This document shows positions 34,036 through 43,084 of a stretch of DNA of 64,000 nucleotides, piece by piece. A program made the position numbers and the translations under genes. Under the pieces are notes generated by a model, which saw only the letters and a list, made by a program, of their open reading frames with translations, had not been told where the DNA came from and searched no databases. The number at the start of each line of letters is the position of its first letter. The first letter of the stretch is position 1. The stretch comes from Curtobacterium sp. MCBD17_035 (lineage in GTDB: Bacteria > Actinomycetota > Actinomycetes > Actinomycetales > Microbacteriaceae). Where the stretch lies: the NCBI RefSeq assembly GCF_003234815.2, contig NZ_CP126279.1:682001-746000 (forward strand), written 5' to 3'.

Positions 34036-36398
34036 CCGACACCGCCCGTCGCCCGGTCACGGGCCGTGACGTCCTCGAGCGCGACGACCGCACCGACGAG
34101 GACCCGGGCACGCCGAGCCGCACGCTCGTGGCCGCCGCGGCGCTGCCCGTGGTCGTGGCGTCGCTCGCCGTCCGCCCGCTCGTGCAGGGGATCGCGTGGT
34201 GGGTCTCCGCGCTCGTCGTCACCGCCCTGCTCGTGGGCGTGATGCTCGCCGTCCGCACCCGCCCGCGGTGGGCCCGCTTCGTCGCGCTCGTCGTCACCCT
34301 CGTCGGCGGTTCATGCGCGCTGGCGATCCTCGACGGCACCGAGCCGCTCGGGTGGCTCGACCGCAGCGGCGCGCTCGGGCAGGCGCTGCTCGCGATCAAG
34401 GTGAACCCCGCGCCGCTCCCCGAGACCGACGCGGTGCAGCTCGTCGTGTCCGTCACGCTCGTCTGGACCGCCGGCGTCGCCCTGTTCGTCGCGGTCATCG
34501 CGCCCACGGCCGCCCTCGCCGCCGTGCCCGCGTTCGTCGCACTCGTCGTCCCGGGGATCGTGACGGGAACGGCGCCGAGCGTGGTGCTCGTCGTGCTCAC
34601 GGGCATGGCGTTCCTGCTCGTCCTCTGGTTGTCGGTCCGGCCCGTGCAGCAGGCGTTCCCGGCGATGGTGATCGGCGCGGTCGCCCTCGTCGTCGCGGTG
34701 GGCCTGCCGACCGTCGTCCCGATCGACGCCAGCTGGCTGTCGGGGGTCACGGGCGCGATCCAGGCCCCGATCAACCCCGGGCGCCCCGGCACCCTCCTCA
34801 AACTCGGTGACGACCTGCGGCGTCCGAGCGAGATCGAGGTGTTCCGCTACCGGACGACGACGGGGGTGCCGGAGTACCTCAAGCTCGCGGACCTCGACGA
34901 GTTCGGCACGGGCGACTGGGTGCCCTCGGTGGTCGATGCCAGCACCGCCCCGAGCGCTGACCAGGGCCAGTTCGCCACCGGGGTGAACCCGCGGGTCGCC
35001 AGCCGCGAGGACGTCCAGGTCCGGGTCACCGGGCTGTCGAGCCAGTACCTGCCGCTGCCGTCGGGTGCGGTCGGGATCCAGTCCCGGTCGACCGCGCTCG
35101 ACCTCACCCAGTGGCGGTGGATGGGGCGGTCGAACACCGTCCGGTCCACCGGGCAGACGACCCGCCGCGGCGACGTCTACCAGGCGTACGGGGTCGCGAC
35201 GTTCGCCAACCCCTACCTCGACGCGATCGCCCAGCACGGTCGCTTCGGCATGATCACGAGTGGCGACTGGAACCGTCCGACGTCCGCCCAGCTCCGCACC
35301 GACCTCCAGCTGCCGCGCAACCTCCCCGGGAGCATCCGCGCCGCCGCCGAGCGCGTCGCCGGGACGGCGGGCGACCAGTACGAGCAGGCACGCGCACTCG
35401 AGTCGTGGTTCCGGAGCGGCCGCTTCACCTACTCCGAGACGGCGCCCGTCGAGCAGGGGTACGACGGCGACAGCATGGACGTCGTCGCGAAGTTCCTGCA
35501 GGTGCGGGCCGGGTACTGCGTGCACTTCGCCTCGGCGATGGCGGTCATGGCCCGGGTGCTCGGGATCCCGTCGCGCATCGCGGTCGGGTACCGGCGGGGC
35601 GGCACGCAGAAGGACGGCGAGTACGTCGTCTCGAACCGGCAGCTGCACTCGTGGCCCGAGTTGTACATCAAGGGTGCCGGCTGGGTGGGCTTCGAGCCGA
35701 CGCCGGTCGCACAGGACCAGTCGGACGCCGAGCTGCCCGCCACCGCGTCGCCGACCTCGCTCCCGACGGTCACGCCGCTCCGCTCCGCGCCCGCGAACCA
35801 GCCGACCGCGCAGCCCTCGTCGGCGTCGCCGACGCCGGATGCTGCGTCCGGCGCTGGCACGGGCGGATCGGACGGCGGCTCGGCGACGTGGGAGATCGCC
35901 CTGGCGGTCCTCGTGGCGCTCGGTGCGCTGGTCGGGCCGGGACTGTTCCGCACCCTCCGCCGTCGTCGTCGTCTCGGACTGGTCCAGACCGGTCGCGATC
36001 CCGCCGCGAACGCCTGGCGCGAGGTGATCGACGACGTCGCGGACCACGGGTTCACGCCGGCGACGGTGCCGCCGGACGATCCCGCGCTCGCGGCCCGGAC
36101 GGCCCGAGCGGTGCTGACGCGCCTGGGCGCCACCCTGCCGCCGGCGACGCTGACGCCGCTGGGGACGGTGGTCGACGCGCTCGACCGCGAGCGTTACGCA
36201 CGACCGGGTACCGCACCGGTCGACCAGGACCGGTTGCGGGACGCCGTTCGGGAGGTCCGGGTCGGGCTCGACGCAGCCGTGTCACCCTGGCGCCGGGTGC
36301 TGTCCCGGGTGTGGCCGCCGTCTCTCGCGCCGTCGAGAGCGTGGACCGGTCGCGGGCGCCGGCATGCCGCACCGCAGGCGCCGCGACCCGCCGAGTAG
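34032..36398 (+). CDS. TgpA-like transglutaminase-domain membrane protein
   Basis: 788 residues, overlapping the DUF58 gene by ATGA. The first 230 residues hold about six membrane helices (DUF3488/TgpA region). An extracytoplasmic transglutaminase domain follows: YDGDSMDVVAKFLQVRAGYC with the catalytic Cys, VHFASAMAVMARVLGIPSRI, and SNRQLHSWPELYIKGAGWVG with the catalytic His. Next comes a Pro/Thr/Ser-rich linker, one more helix (ATWEIALAVLVALGALVGPG) and a cytoplasmic DUF4129-like tail. Likely modifies or cleaves cell-surface protein or peptidoglycan. Confidence 0.93.
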   Translation: MTDTARRPVTGRDVLERDDRTDEDPGTPSRTLVAAAALPVVVASLAVRPLVQGIAWWVSALVVTALLVGVMLAVRTRPRWARFVALVVTLVGGSCALAILDGTEPLGWLDRSGALGQALLAIKVNPAPLPETDAVQLVVSVTLVWTAGVALFVAVIAPTAALAAVPAFVALVVPGIVTGTAPSVVLVVLTGMAFLLVLWLSVRPVQQAFPAMVIGAVALVVAVGLPTVVPIDASWLSGVTGAIQAPINPGRPGTLLKLGDDLRRPSEIEVFRYRTTTGVPEYLKLADLDEFGTGDWVPSVVDASTAPSADQGQFATGVNPRVASREDVQVRVTGLSSQYLPLPSGAVGIQSRSTALDLTQWRWMGRSNTVRSTGQTTRRGDVYQAYGVATFANPYLDAIAQHGRFGMITSGDWNRPTSAQLRTDLQLPRNLPGSIRAAAERVAGTAGDQYEQARALESWFRSGRFTYSETAPVEQGYDGDSMDVVAKFLQVRAGYCVHFASAMAVMARVLGIPSRIAVGYRRGGTQKDGEYVVSNRQLHSWPELYIKGAGWVGFEPTPVAQDQSDAELPATASPTSLPTVTPLRSAPANQPTAQPSSASPTPDAASGAGTGGSDGGSATWEIALAVLVALGALVGPGLFRTLRRRRRLGLVQTGRDPAANAWREVIDDVADHGFTPATVPPDDPALAARTARAVLTRLGATLPPATLTPLGTVVDALDRERYARPGTAPVDQDRLRDAVREVRVGLDAAVSPWRRVLSRVWPPSLAPSRAWTGRGRRHAAPQAPRPAE

Positions 36399-36501
36399 GT
36401 CCCGTCGCGACCCGCCGAGGAGGTCCCCGCCGCGCTGCTGAGGACGTGCTGCAACCGACCCCGAGACGGTGTCCCGGCCCGCCGCCGAGTAGACAGGACG
36501 G

Positions 36502-38268
36502 GTGGACGGACTCGAGCTCGCCGTCGTGCTCGGCGCGACCATCCTCGTCGGGGGCGTGGTCGCCCAACGCATCCGCGTCGCGGCGCCGCTCGTCCTCCTG
36601 GTGCTCGGCGCGGGGGTCGGGTTCCTGCCGGGGCTCGGCGGCGTGCGGCTGCCGTCCGAAGCGGTGCTGCTGCTGTTCCTCCCCGCACTCCTGTACTGGG
36701 AGTCCCTCAACACGTCACTGCGCGAGATCCGGAGCAACCTGCGCACGATCGCGCTGCTCGCGGTGGGTCTCGTGTTCGCCACGGCCGCGGTGGTCGCGGT
36801 CGTCGCGCACCTGCTCGGGCTGACCTGGGCGCTGTCGATCACGCTCGGCGCGGTCCTCGCCCCGACCGACGCCACGGCGGTCGCGGCGGTGGCCGCGCGG
36901 TTGCCCCGGCGGCTCATCACGACGCTCCGGGCCGAGAGCCTCGTCAACGACGGCACCGCGCTCGTCCTCTACTCCGTCGCCGTGGGTGCCGTGGTGAGCG
37001 GGCAGGACATCGACGTGTGGGGCGCGGTCGTGCGGTTCTTCGCCTCGTACGGGTTCGGCATCGCGATCGGCCTGGCGGTCGGTCTCATCGTCTACTGGGT
37101 GCGGCGGTACCTCGACAACCGGCTGCTCGAGAACACGCTCAGCGTGCTCACCCCGTTCCTCGCGTACCTGCCCGCCGAGCTGTTCGGCGTCTCCGGGGTC
37201 GTCTCGGTGGTCACGGCGGGGTTGCTCCTGACGCAGATCGGGCACCGCGTCATCAGTGCGCACGCGCGGATCCAGGGGTACGGCTTCTGGCAGGTCACGT
37301 CCTACCTGCTCAACGGCGCGCTGTTCGTGCTCGTCGGACTCGACTTCCATCCGACGCTCCTCGCCGTGCTCCACGACGACTGGGTGACGGCACTCGCGCT
37401 CGGGCTCGGGAGCACCGCCGCGGTGATCGGCATGCGGTTCCTCTGGGTCAACACGACCCCGTACGCGAGCCGGTTGCTCGACCGGCGTGCGGGGGAGCGC
37501 GACCGGCACCTGCACTTCCGGGAGCGCATGCCGATCGCGTGGGCCGGGTTCCGGGGCGCGGTGTCGCTCGCGGCCGCGCTCGGTGTCCCGCGCGCCATGT
37601 CCGACGGGAGCCCGGTCCACGACCGCGACCTCGTCATCGCGGCGACGTTCGTCGTCATCCTCGTGACGCTCGTGGTCGAGGGACTCACGATGCCCGTGAT
37701 CGTGCGATGGGCACGCCTGCCCGAGGACCCCGAGGAGCAACGGGAGGAGATCGAGGCGGAGCGGGCGGCCCTGCAGGGGGCGCTCGATTCGCTCGACGAC
37801 GTCGCGAGCCGGCTCGAGTCGCCCGAGGAGGTCCGTGAGGACCTGCGCGCCGACTACGGGCGCCGCCTCGAGCGGCTGCGGCGCGATGCGGAGGCCGCCG
37901 AGGGCGACGCCGCGGCAGCGAGTCGGGCGGCGGCGGACGCCGGGGTGACCGTGTCCGCCGCGGTGATCGGCGGCACGGGCGGATCGGCCGGCGAAGCCAT
38001 GGCTGCAGGTGCCGACGGCTCCGACGCGGAGGACCCGATCGGCGGGGCTGCTGAGGATGCGACGGACGTCGAGCCCGACGAGATCCAGCTCGAGCGGGAG
38101 GCCGAGCAGGCCGACATCGCGCTGCGGCTCGCGCTGCTCGAGGCGAAGCGGGCGGCCGTCGACGACCTCCGACGCTCCCGGGCCATCGATGACGCGGTGA
38201 TGCGGCGCGTGCAGAGCCGGTTCGATGTCGAGGAGCTCCGCCTCGCCGCGATCAGCGAGGACGACTGA
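36502..38268 (+). CDS. Na+/H+ antiporter (CPA1 family) with long C-terminal tail
   Basis: 588 residues from GTG 36502. About 12 membrane helices in the first 400 residues, including LAPTDATAVAAVAARLPRRL and ESLVNDGTALVLYS, whose D, N and D residues carry ions in CPA1 exchangers, and FRGAVSLAAALGVPRAMSDG. The 190-residue tail is a charged coiled coil (EEQREEIEAERAALQGALDS, RLALLEAKRAAVDDLRRSR), as in bacterial antiporters that sense pH. Exports Na+ or K+ in exchange for protons. Stands alone. Confidence 0.92.
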   Translation: MDGLELAVVLGATILVGGVVAQRIRVAAPLVLLVLGAGVGFLPGLGGVRLPSEAVLLLFLPALLYWESLNTSLREIRSNLRTIALLAVGLVFATAAVVAVVAHLLGLTWALSITLGAVLAPTDATAVAAVAARLPRRLITTLRAESLVNDGTALVLYSVAVGAVVSGQDIDVWGAVVRFFASYGFGIAIGLAVGLIVYWVRRYLDNRLLENTLSVLTPFLAYLPAELFGVSGVVSVVTAGLLLTQIGHRVISAHARIQGYGFWQVTSYLLNGALFVLVGLDFHPTLLAVLHDDWVTALALGLGSTAAVIGMRFLWVNTTPYASRLLDRRAGERDRHLHFRERMPIAWAGFRGAVSLAAALGVPRAMSDGSPVHDRDLVIAATFVVILVTLVVEGLTMPVIVRWARLPEDPEEQREEIEAERAALQGALDSLDDVASRLESPEEVREDLRADYGRRLERLRRDAEAAEGDAAAASRAAADAGVTVSAAVIGGTGGSAGEAMAAGADGSDAEDPIGGAAEDATDVEPDEIQLEREAEQADIALRLALLEAKRAAVDDLRRSRAIDDAVMRRVQSRFDVEELRLAAISEDD

Positions 38269-38413
38269 ACCGAGCCCGAGCAGGTGGCGGCGGACCGGGA
38301 CGGCGGGCGACGGCCCTCCGGCGGATCCCCACCGCTCGGGGCGAGGCCGCGGGTGACGCGACGGGCGCGGACCGGTGGTGCCGTGCCTCCCGGCGGATGC
38401 GGCGCGCCGCGGT

Positions 38414-38430
38414 CCGGGCAGCATGCCCGG
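38414..38430. repeat. Short perfect hairpin
   Basis: CCGGGCA and TGCCCGG flank GCA, about 145 bases after the antiporter stop and 20 bases before the glycosyltransferase start. It may end the antiporter transcript or lie in the 5' leader of the next gene. Confidence 0.4.
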
Positions 38431-38449
38431 AACGCCGAGGAGGACCGCC

Positions 38450-39322
38450 ATGCCCACGATCACCTGCGTCATGCCTGCCCGGAACGCGGCCGGCACGGTC
38501 GGCACGGCCGTGCGGACGGTCCTCCGCGCGCTCCCCGAGGACGGCGAGCTCCTGGTGCGCGACGACGGCAGCACGGATGACACGCTCGGGGTGCTCGAGC
38601 GGATCCGGGACGCCCGGCTCCGCGTCCTGGTCGGGCCGAGCGTCGGGATCGCCGCCAGCATGAACACCCTGCTCGACGAGGTCACGGCGCCCGTCGTCGC
38701 ACGCATGGACGCGGACGACGTGTGCGCACCGTTCCGGTTCCGGCGACAGCTCGCCCTGCTACGGTCCGCGGACCTCGTGTTCGCGCCCGCGGTCGACTGG
38801 CTCCCCGGTACACCCGTCGCGCGCCCGCAACCGCTCCGCCGACTGTCCGCTGCGGCGGCGCCGTTCGCGCTGCTGCTCGAGAACCCCTTCATGAACCCGA
38901 CGATGACCGCGCGCACCCGGCTGATCCGAGACCTCGGCGGATGCCGATCCGTCGCGTCCGAGGACTACGACCTCTGGCTCCGCGCTGCCGGTGCGGGGCT
39001 CCGGCTCGTGCGGGACCGGGTCCCGGCGGTCCTCTACCGACGCCACCCCGGCCAGATCACGGCACAGTCGTGGTGGCGGGCCGCCCGCGCGGACACCGAG
39101 CTCGTCCACGAGGCGTTCGACGCGCTCGCGCTCGCGACCGTCGGGTTCCGTCCCTCGTGGTTCGCGTGGCGTCGGGCCGGACTGCCGGCGGGTGGGGCGC
39201 CGGACGGGATCGGCGAGGAGCTGCGGCGGTTCCGGGGCGCGGTGGCGGTCCTCCCGGCCGGGCAGCGGCGGCCGCTGCTCCGCCGGATCGCGCTCATGGA
39301 GCGGCGGGCGTTGCTGCGCTGA
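38450..39322 (+). CDS. Family 2 glycosyltransferase
   Basis: 290 residues, ATG 38450 behind GAGGAGGACCGCC. GT-A fold signs: TITCVMPARNAAGTVGTAVR, LLVRDDGSTDDTLGVLE, APVVARMDADDVCAPFRF with the D-x-D metal site, and SEDYDLWLRAAGAG as the acceptor-side acidic motif. It adds a sugar from a nucleotide donor to an unknown acceptor, probably in cell-surface glycan synthesis. No other glycan genes are adjacent. Confidence 0.9.
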   Translation: MPTITCVMPARNAAGTVGTAVRTVLRALPEDGELLVRDDGSTDDTLGVLERIRDARLRVLVGPSVGIAASMNTLLDEVTAPVVARMDADDVCAPFRFRRQLALLRSADLVFAPAVDWLPGTPVARPQPLRRLSAAAAPFALLLENPFMNPTMTARTRLIRDLGGCRSVASEDYDLWLRAAGAGLRLVRDRVPAVLYRRHPGQITAQSWWRAARADTELVHEAFDALALATVGFRPSWFAWRRAGLPAGGAPDGIGEELRRFRGAVAVLPAGQRRPLLRRIALMERRALLR

Positions 39323-39334
39323 CGGCGACGGCCG

Positions 39335-40138
39335 TCAGGGACGTTCGGGAGGCCCGTCCGAGGTCGCGGAGGCCGGCCCGTCCTGGTCGTCGCGCTCGCG
39401 GCCGCGTCGGGACCGGCGCAGGAGCCGCATGCGCTCGGGCCGCCGACCCCGGCGGAAGAGCGTCGCGAGCGCGGACTGCGGCTGCCAGTCGCGGCCGTTC
39501 GGCAGCCCCCAGCCGTACCGGACGGCGCCGAGCCGGAGCAGGAGCGACAGCAGGATCGCGACGACGATGCCGATCGTCGGGACGTGCAACGCCGACGCGA
39601 CGACCATGACGATCGACGCGGCCACGGCGACGGACGCGTAGAGGGCGTTCCCGCCGAGCACCGCGGGCACCCGCCGGAGCAGGAGGTCACGGGCCGCACC
39701 GCCCCCGACCGCGGTCACGGTGCCCATGATGATCGCCGGACCCCAGCCCAGGTGCGCGTCGAACGTCCGCTGCACGCCGACCACGGCCCAGAACCCGATG
39801 ACGGCTGCGTCGAGCACCGTGAACAGGCGGTCCCACGCCCGCTCCGAGATCGAGACGAAGAACGCCACGAGCGCTCCGACGAGCGCCACCGGGACGTACA
39901 GCGGGTCGGTCAGCGCGACCGGCGGGCCGTCCTGGAGCAGGACGTCGCGGAGGATCCCGCCGCCGAGCCCCGACACGAACCCGACCACGAGGAACCCGAA
40001 CAGGTCGAAGTCCATCTCGCGCGCGAGCGACCCGCCGAGCAGCGCGGACGCGAACACCCCCGCGAGGTCGAGGACGTTCGTCACGGTCGCGAGCGCGTGC
40101 GCGGGGACGACCAGTGCGTCAGCGGAGGAGAACTGCAC
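39335..40138 (-). CDS. TRIC-type cation channel family membrane protein
   Basis: 267 residues. Two homologous three-helix repeats carry the family glycine motifs: FVSGLGGGILRDVLLQDGPP in the first and TVTAVGGGAARDLLLRRVPA in the second, with about seven helices overall. Formerly UPF0126; bacterial members form trimeric cation channels. The last 60 residues are a charged cytoplasmic tail. The end of the gene faces the glycosyltransferase gene across 12 bases; its start is divergent from the iron-uptake operon. Confidence 0.92.
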   Translation of the reverse strand: MQFSSADALVVPAHALATVTNVLDLAGVFASALLGGSLAREMDFDLFGFLVVGFVSGLGGGILRDVLLQDGPPVALTDPLYVPVALVGALVAFFVSISERAWDRLFTVLDAAVIGFWAVVGVQRTFDAHLGWGPAIIMGTVTAVGGGAARDLLLRRVPAVLGGNALYASVAVAASIVMVVASALHVPTIGIVVAILLSLLLRLGAVRYGWGLPNGRDWQPQSALATLFRRGRRPERMRLLRRSRRGRERDDQDGPASATSDGPPERP

Positions 40139-40186
40139 CGGTCCATCTTCGCGGTTCGGGCCGGGCCGTGGACGACACCCGCGCTC

Positions 40187-40205
40187 TTAGGTTAGCCTTA
40201 CCTCC
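40187..40205 (+). promoter_or_regulatory. DtxR/IdeR-type iron box upstream of efeU
   Basis: TTAGGTTAGCCTTACCTCC matches 16 of 19 positions of the palindromic consensus TTAGGTTAGSCTAACCTAA bound by iron-loaded DtxR/IdeR. It lies 50 bases before the permease start, so the efe operon should be repressed when iron is plentiful. The divergent TRIC gene starts 48 bases to its left and may be affected as well. Confidence 0.88.
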
Positions 40206-40254
40206 GTTCCACTCCGCGGGGTCGTCGCCCCTCACCCCACCGGGATCCCACTCC

Positions 40255-41871
40255 ATGCTCGCCACGCTCGTCATCGGCCTCCGCGAAGGCCTCGAAGCGA
40301 CCCTCATCGTCGGGATCATCGCCGCGTTCCTCCGCCGCGGTCGCATCTCGCTCGTGCCGATGTGGGGCGGGATCGCGCTCGCTGTCGTGCTCAGCGTCGC
40401 CGTCGGCGTGGGGCTCGAGGCGCTCGAGCAGGCGCTCCCGCAGTCCGAGCAAGAGGCGATGGAGTCCGTCATCGGCGCCGTCGCCGTCGTGTTCGTCACC
40501 GGGATGATCATCTGGATGCGGACGCACGCCCGCGACCTCAAGGGCGACCTCGAGGCGAGCGCCGCAGCGGCCGTCGGTCGCGGCACCGCCTGGGCGCTCG
40601 CGGGCATGGCGTTCCTCGCCGTCCTCAAGGAGGGCTTCGAGACCTCCGTGTTCCTGCTCGCCACGTTCCAGGCCGCGAGTTCGGCGGGCACCGCGGCGCT
40701 CGGCGCCGTGATCGGCGTGCTCGTCGCCGTGCTCATCGGCTGGGGGATCTACACCGGCGGGGTCCGGCTCGACCTCCGGCGGTTCTTCACCGGCACCGGC
40801 GTGTTCCTGGTCTTCGTGGCGGCAGGGCTCGTGCTCACCGCACTCCGGACCGCGCACGAGGCCGGCTGGGTGACGATCGGGCAGCAGCGCACCGTCGACC
40901 TGTCCTGGCTCGCGCCGACCGGGTCCGTGCAGGCCGCACTCGTCACCGGTGTGCTCGGGATCCTGGCGGACCCCCGCGTCGTCGAGGTCGTCGGCTGGGT
41001 CGGCTACCTCGTCCCCGTGCTCGTCGTGAGCCTCTGGCCGCGGTCCCTCCGCCCGTCGCCGGTGCAGGTCCCGCGCGTGCGCGTCCTCGTCGCCGCGGGT
41101 CTCGTGGTGGCTGCGGTCGTGCTCGCGGTGGCCGTCCCCACCGGCCGGGAGGCCCTGCCCACCTCCGCCACCCTCGCCACCGGTGCCGGGGACCCGCGCC
41201 CCACCACGCGGCACACCGCGACGGCGACCGTCGACGGTGCCGCCGCGACCCTCGTCGTCCGCGCCGGCGACACCGTGCAGCGCGCCCGCTTCTCCTCCGC
41301 CGACCACACGACCACCACGCACGCCGGCGTCACCGCCGACCGCTGGCGCGCCACCACGCGCGTCCCGAGCACCGGCCGACCCGCGACGCTGACCTTCGAC
41401 CAGCTCACCGACCTGTTCGGACGCGTGCCCGTCGGCATCTCGCCCGCGCAGCAGCCCGGCCCGTTCACCGCGCACTGGACCTCGACCGCGACCCGGACGC
41501 TCTGGACCGTCGACGGCGGCCTCCTCGACGCGCGCCGGACCGAGCGCGCGGTCCTCACCGTGTCCGGCGGCGGCCTGCCGAGCAGCCGGACCTATTCGTT
41601 CGACGCCACCGCCTGGGCGGTCCCGGCGATCCACGTGGCCGCCGCGGGCGAGACGGTGGCGAGCGGCGCCTCCGCGGGCCGCGAAGCGCTGCTCTGGAAG
41701 GCGTGGCTCCCCGCTGCGCTCGCGATCGCCGCGGTCGCCCAGGCCCTGCTCGCCCTGCGGGACCGACGCCGACCCGGGGGCAGCCGCCGATCCTCCCGAC
41801 CGACCACCACGAACCCCGTCGCCGACCGGCACGGGGCGACCAGCAGGAAGACCGCCGATGCCGTTCGCTGA
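40255..41871 (+). CDS. efeU: EfeU/FTR1-family iron permease with long C-terminal domain
   Basis: 538 residues. The two iron-binding helix motifs are REGLE (residues 10-14) and KEGFE in FLAVLKEGFETSVFLL; seven membrane helices in the first 280 residues form the FTR1-like channel. Beyond that, a predicted extracytoplasmic region of about 220 residues (VDGAAATLVVRAGDTVQRAR onward) and a final helix precede a basic tail. This extension is longer than in E. coli EfeU. Imports ferrous/ferric iron with EfeO and EfeB, whose genes follow with overlaps. Confidence 0.93.
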   Translation: MLATLVIGLREGLEATLIVGIIAAFLRRGRISLVPMWGGIALAVVLSVAVGVGLEALEQALPQSEQEAMESVIGAVAVVFVTGMIIWMRTHARDLKGDLEASAAAAVGRGTAWALAGMAFLAVLKEGFETSVFLLATFQAASSAGTAALGAVIGVLVAVLIGWGIYTGGVRLDLRRFFTGTGVFLVFVAAGLVLTALRTAHEAGWVTIGQQRTVDLSWLAPTGSVQAALVTGVLGILADPRVVEVVGWVGYLVPVLVVSLWPRSLRPSPVQVPRVRVLVAAGLVVAAVVLAVAVPTGREALPTSATLATGAGDPRPTTRHTATATVDGAAATLVVRAGDTVQRARFSSADHTTTTHAGVTADRWRATTRVPSTGRPATLTFDQLTDLFGRVPVGISPAQQPGPFTAHWTSTATRTLWTVDGGLLDARRTERAVLTVSGGGLPSSRTYSFDATAWAVPAIHVAAAGETVASGASAGREALLWKAWLPAALAIAAVAQALLALRDRRRPGGSRRSSRPTTTNPVADRHGATSRKTADAVR

Positions 41872-43084
41872 CCGCCGCACCCGATCCGTCCTCGTCCTCG
41901 GAGCGGCCCTCGCCGCCGCAGCCCTCGCGCTGACCGGCTGCTCGACCGCGTCGTCCTCCGCCGAGGACGCCGCGACGCCGTCCGGCGCGGTGCACCGGGT
42001 GGCCGTGACCCTGACGAACGACGGCTCCGACAAGTGCGCCGTGTCGACGACCTCGGTGCCCGCCGGACCGGTGACGTTCACCGTGCGGAACACGTCGTCG
42101 ACCGCGATCACCGAGGTGGAGCTCCTGCAGGACCAGAAGATCCTCGGCGAGAAGGAGAACCTGGCACCCGGACTCGACCCGGTCAAGTTCACCGTGACGC
42201 TCGGCGGCGGCAAGTACCAGGTGTACTGCCCCGGGGCGACCAAGGAGCTCACGACCTTCACCGTCACCGGCACGGCCGCATCGACCGCGAACAGCAGCGC
42301 GGCGACCCTCCTCCGGCAGGGCGCCAAGGGCTACGCGGACTACGTCGACGCCCAGGTCAACGACATGGTGACCGCCGTGCGGCAGCTGCAGGAGGACGTC
42401 GACGCGGGGGACCTCGCCGCCGCCAAGACGGCCTACGCGAACGCGCGCCCGTACTACGAGCACGTCGAGAGCGACGTCGACGGGTTCGTCAAGAAGGGCC
42501 ACAAGGCGACTGACAACGCCGGGAACCTCGACTACCTCGTCGACATGCGCGCCTCGAACCTCGACCCGTCGGTCGGATGGCACGGATTCCACGCCGTGGA
42601 GCGCGATCTGTTCCAGGGCGGCGCCATCACCGCGAGCACGAAGCAGCTCGCGGCCGAGCTCACCGAGAACGTCACCCTGCTCGACAAGCTCGTCCCGACG
42701 CTCACCTACAAGCCCGAGGACCTCGCCAACGGCGCGGCCGGCCTGCTCGAAGAGGTCCAGTCCGAGAAGATCACCGGCGAGGAGGAGGGCTTCAGCCACA
42801 TCGACCTCGTCGACCTGGCGGCGAACGTCGAGGGTGCGCGGCAGGCGTTCGCGTACCTCAAGCCCGGCCTGCAGAAGCTCGACCCGTCGATCACGAAGCA
42901 GATCGCGACCCAGTTCGACAGCGTCGACACGCTCATGGACGGCTACCGGGACGGCACCGCCCTCGGCGGTTTCCGCACCTACGACGCCGCCACCCGCACC
43001 GCCGACGCGAACACGATCTCGCAGACGATCCAGGCCCTGCAGGACCCGCTGTCGCGGCTCGCCGAGAAGGTCGCCACCGCGTGA
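41858..43084 (+). CDS. efeO: EfeO iron-uptake lipoprotein
   Basis: 408 residues. A lipobox LALTGC puts the lipidated Cys at residue 28. A cupredoxin-like domain follows (GPVTFTVRNTSSTAITEVEL, KYQVYCPGATKELTTFTV), then the imelysin/M75 domain with GWHGFHAVERDLFQGG, the H-x-x-E motif. EfeO captures iron outside the membrane and hands it to EfeU. Starts 14 bases before the end of efeU and ends overlapping efeB by GTGA. Confidence 0.95.
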   Translation: MPFADRRTRSVLVLGAALAAAALALTGCSTASSSAEDAATPSGAVHRVAVTLTNDGSDKCAVSTTSVPAGPVTFTVRNTSSTAITEVELLQDQKILGEKENLAPGLDPVKFTVTLGGGKYQVYCPGATKELTTFTVTGTAASTANSSAATLLRQGAKGYADYVDAQVNDMVTAVRQLQEDVDAGDLAAAKTAYANARPYYEHVESDVDGFVKKGHKATDNAGNLDYLVDMRASNLDPSVGWHGFHAVERDLFQGGAITASTKQLAAELTENVTLLDKLVPTLTYKPEDLANGAAGLLEEVQSEKITGEEEGFSHIDLVDLAANVEGARQAFAYLKPGLQKLDPSITKQIATQFDSVDTLMDGYRDGTALGGFRTYDAATRTADANTISQTIQALQDPLSRLAEKVATA

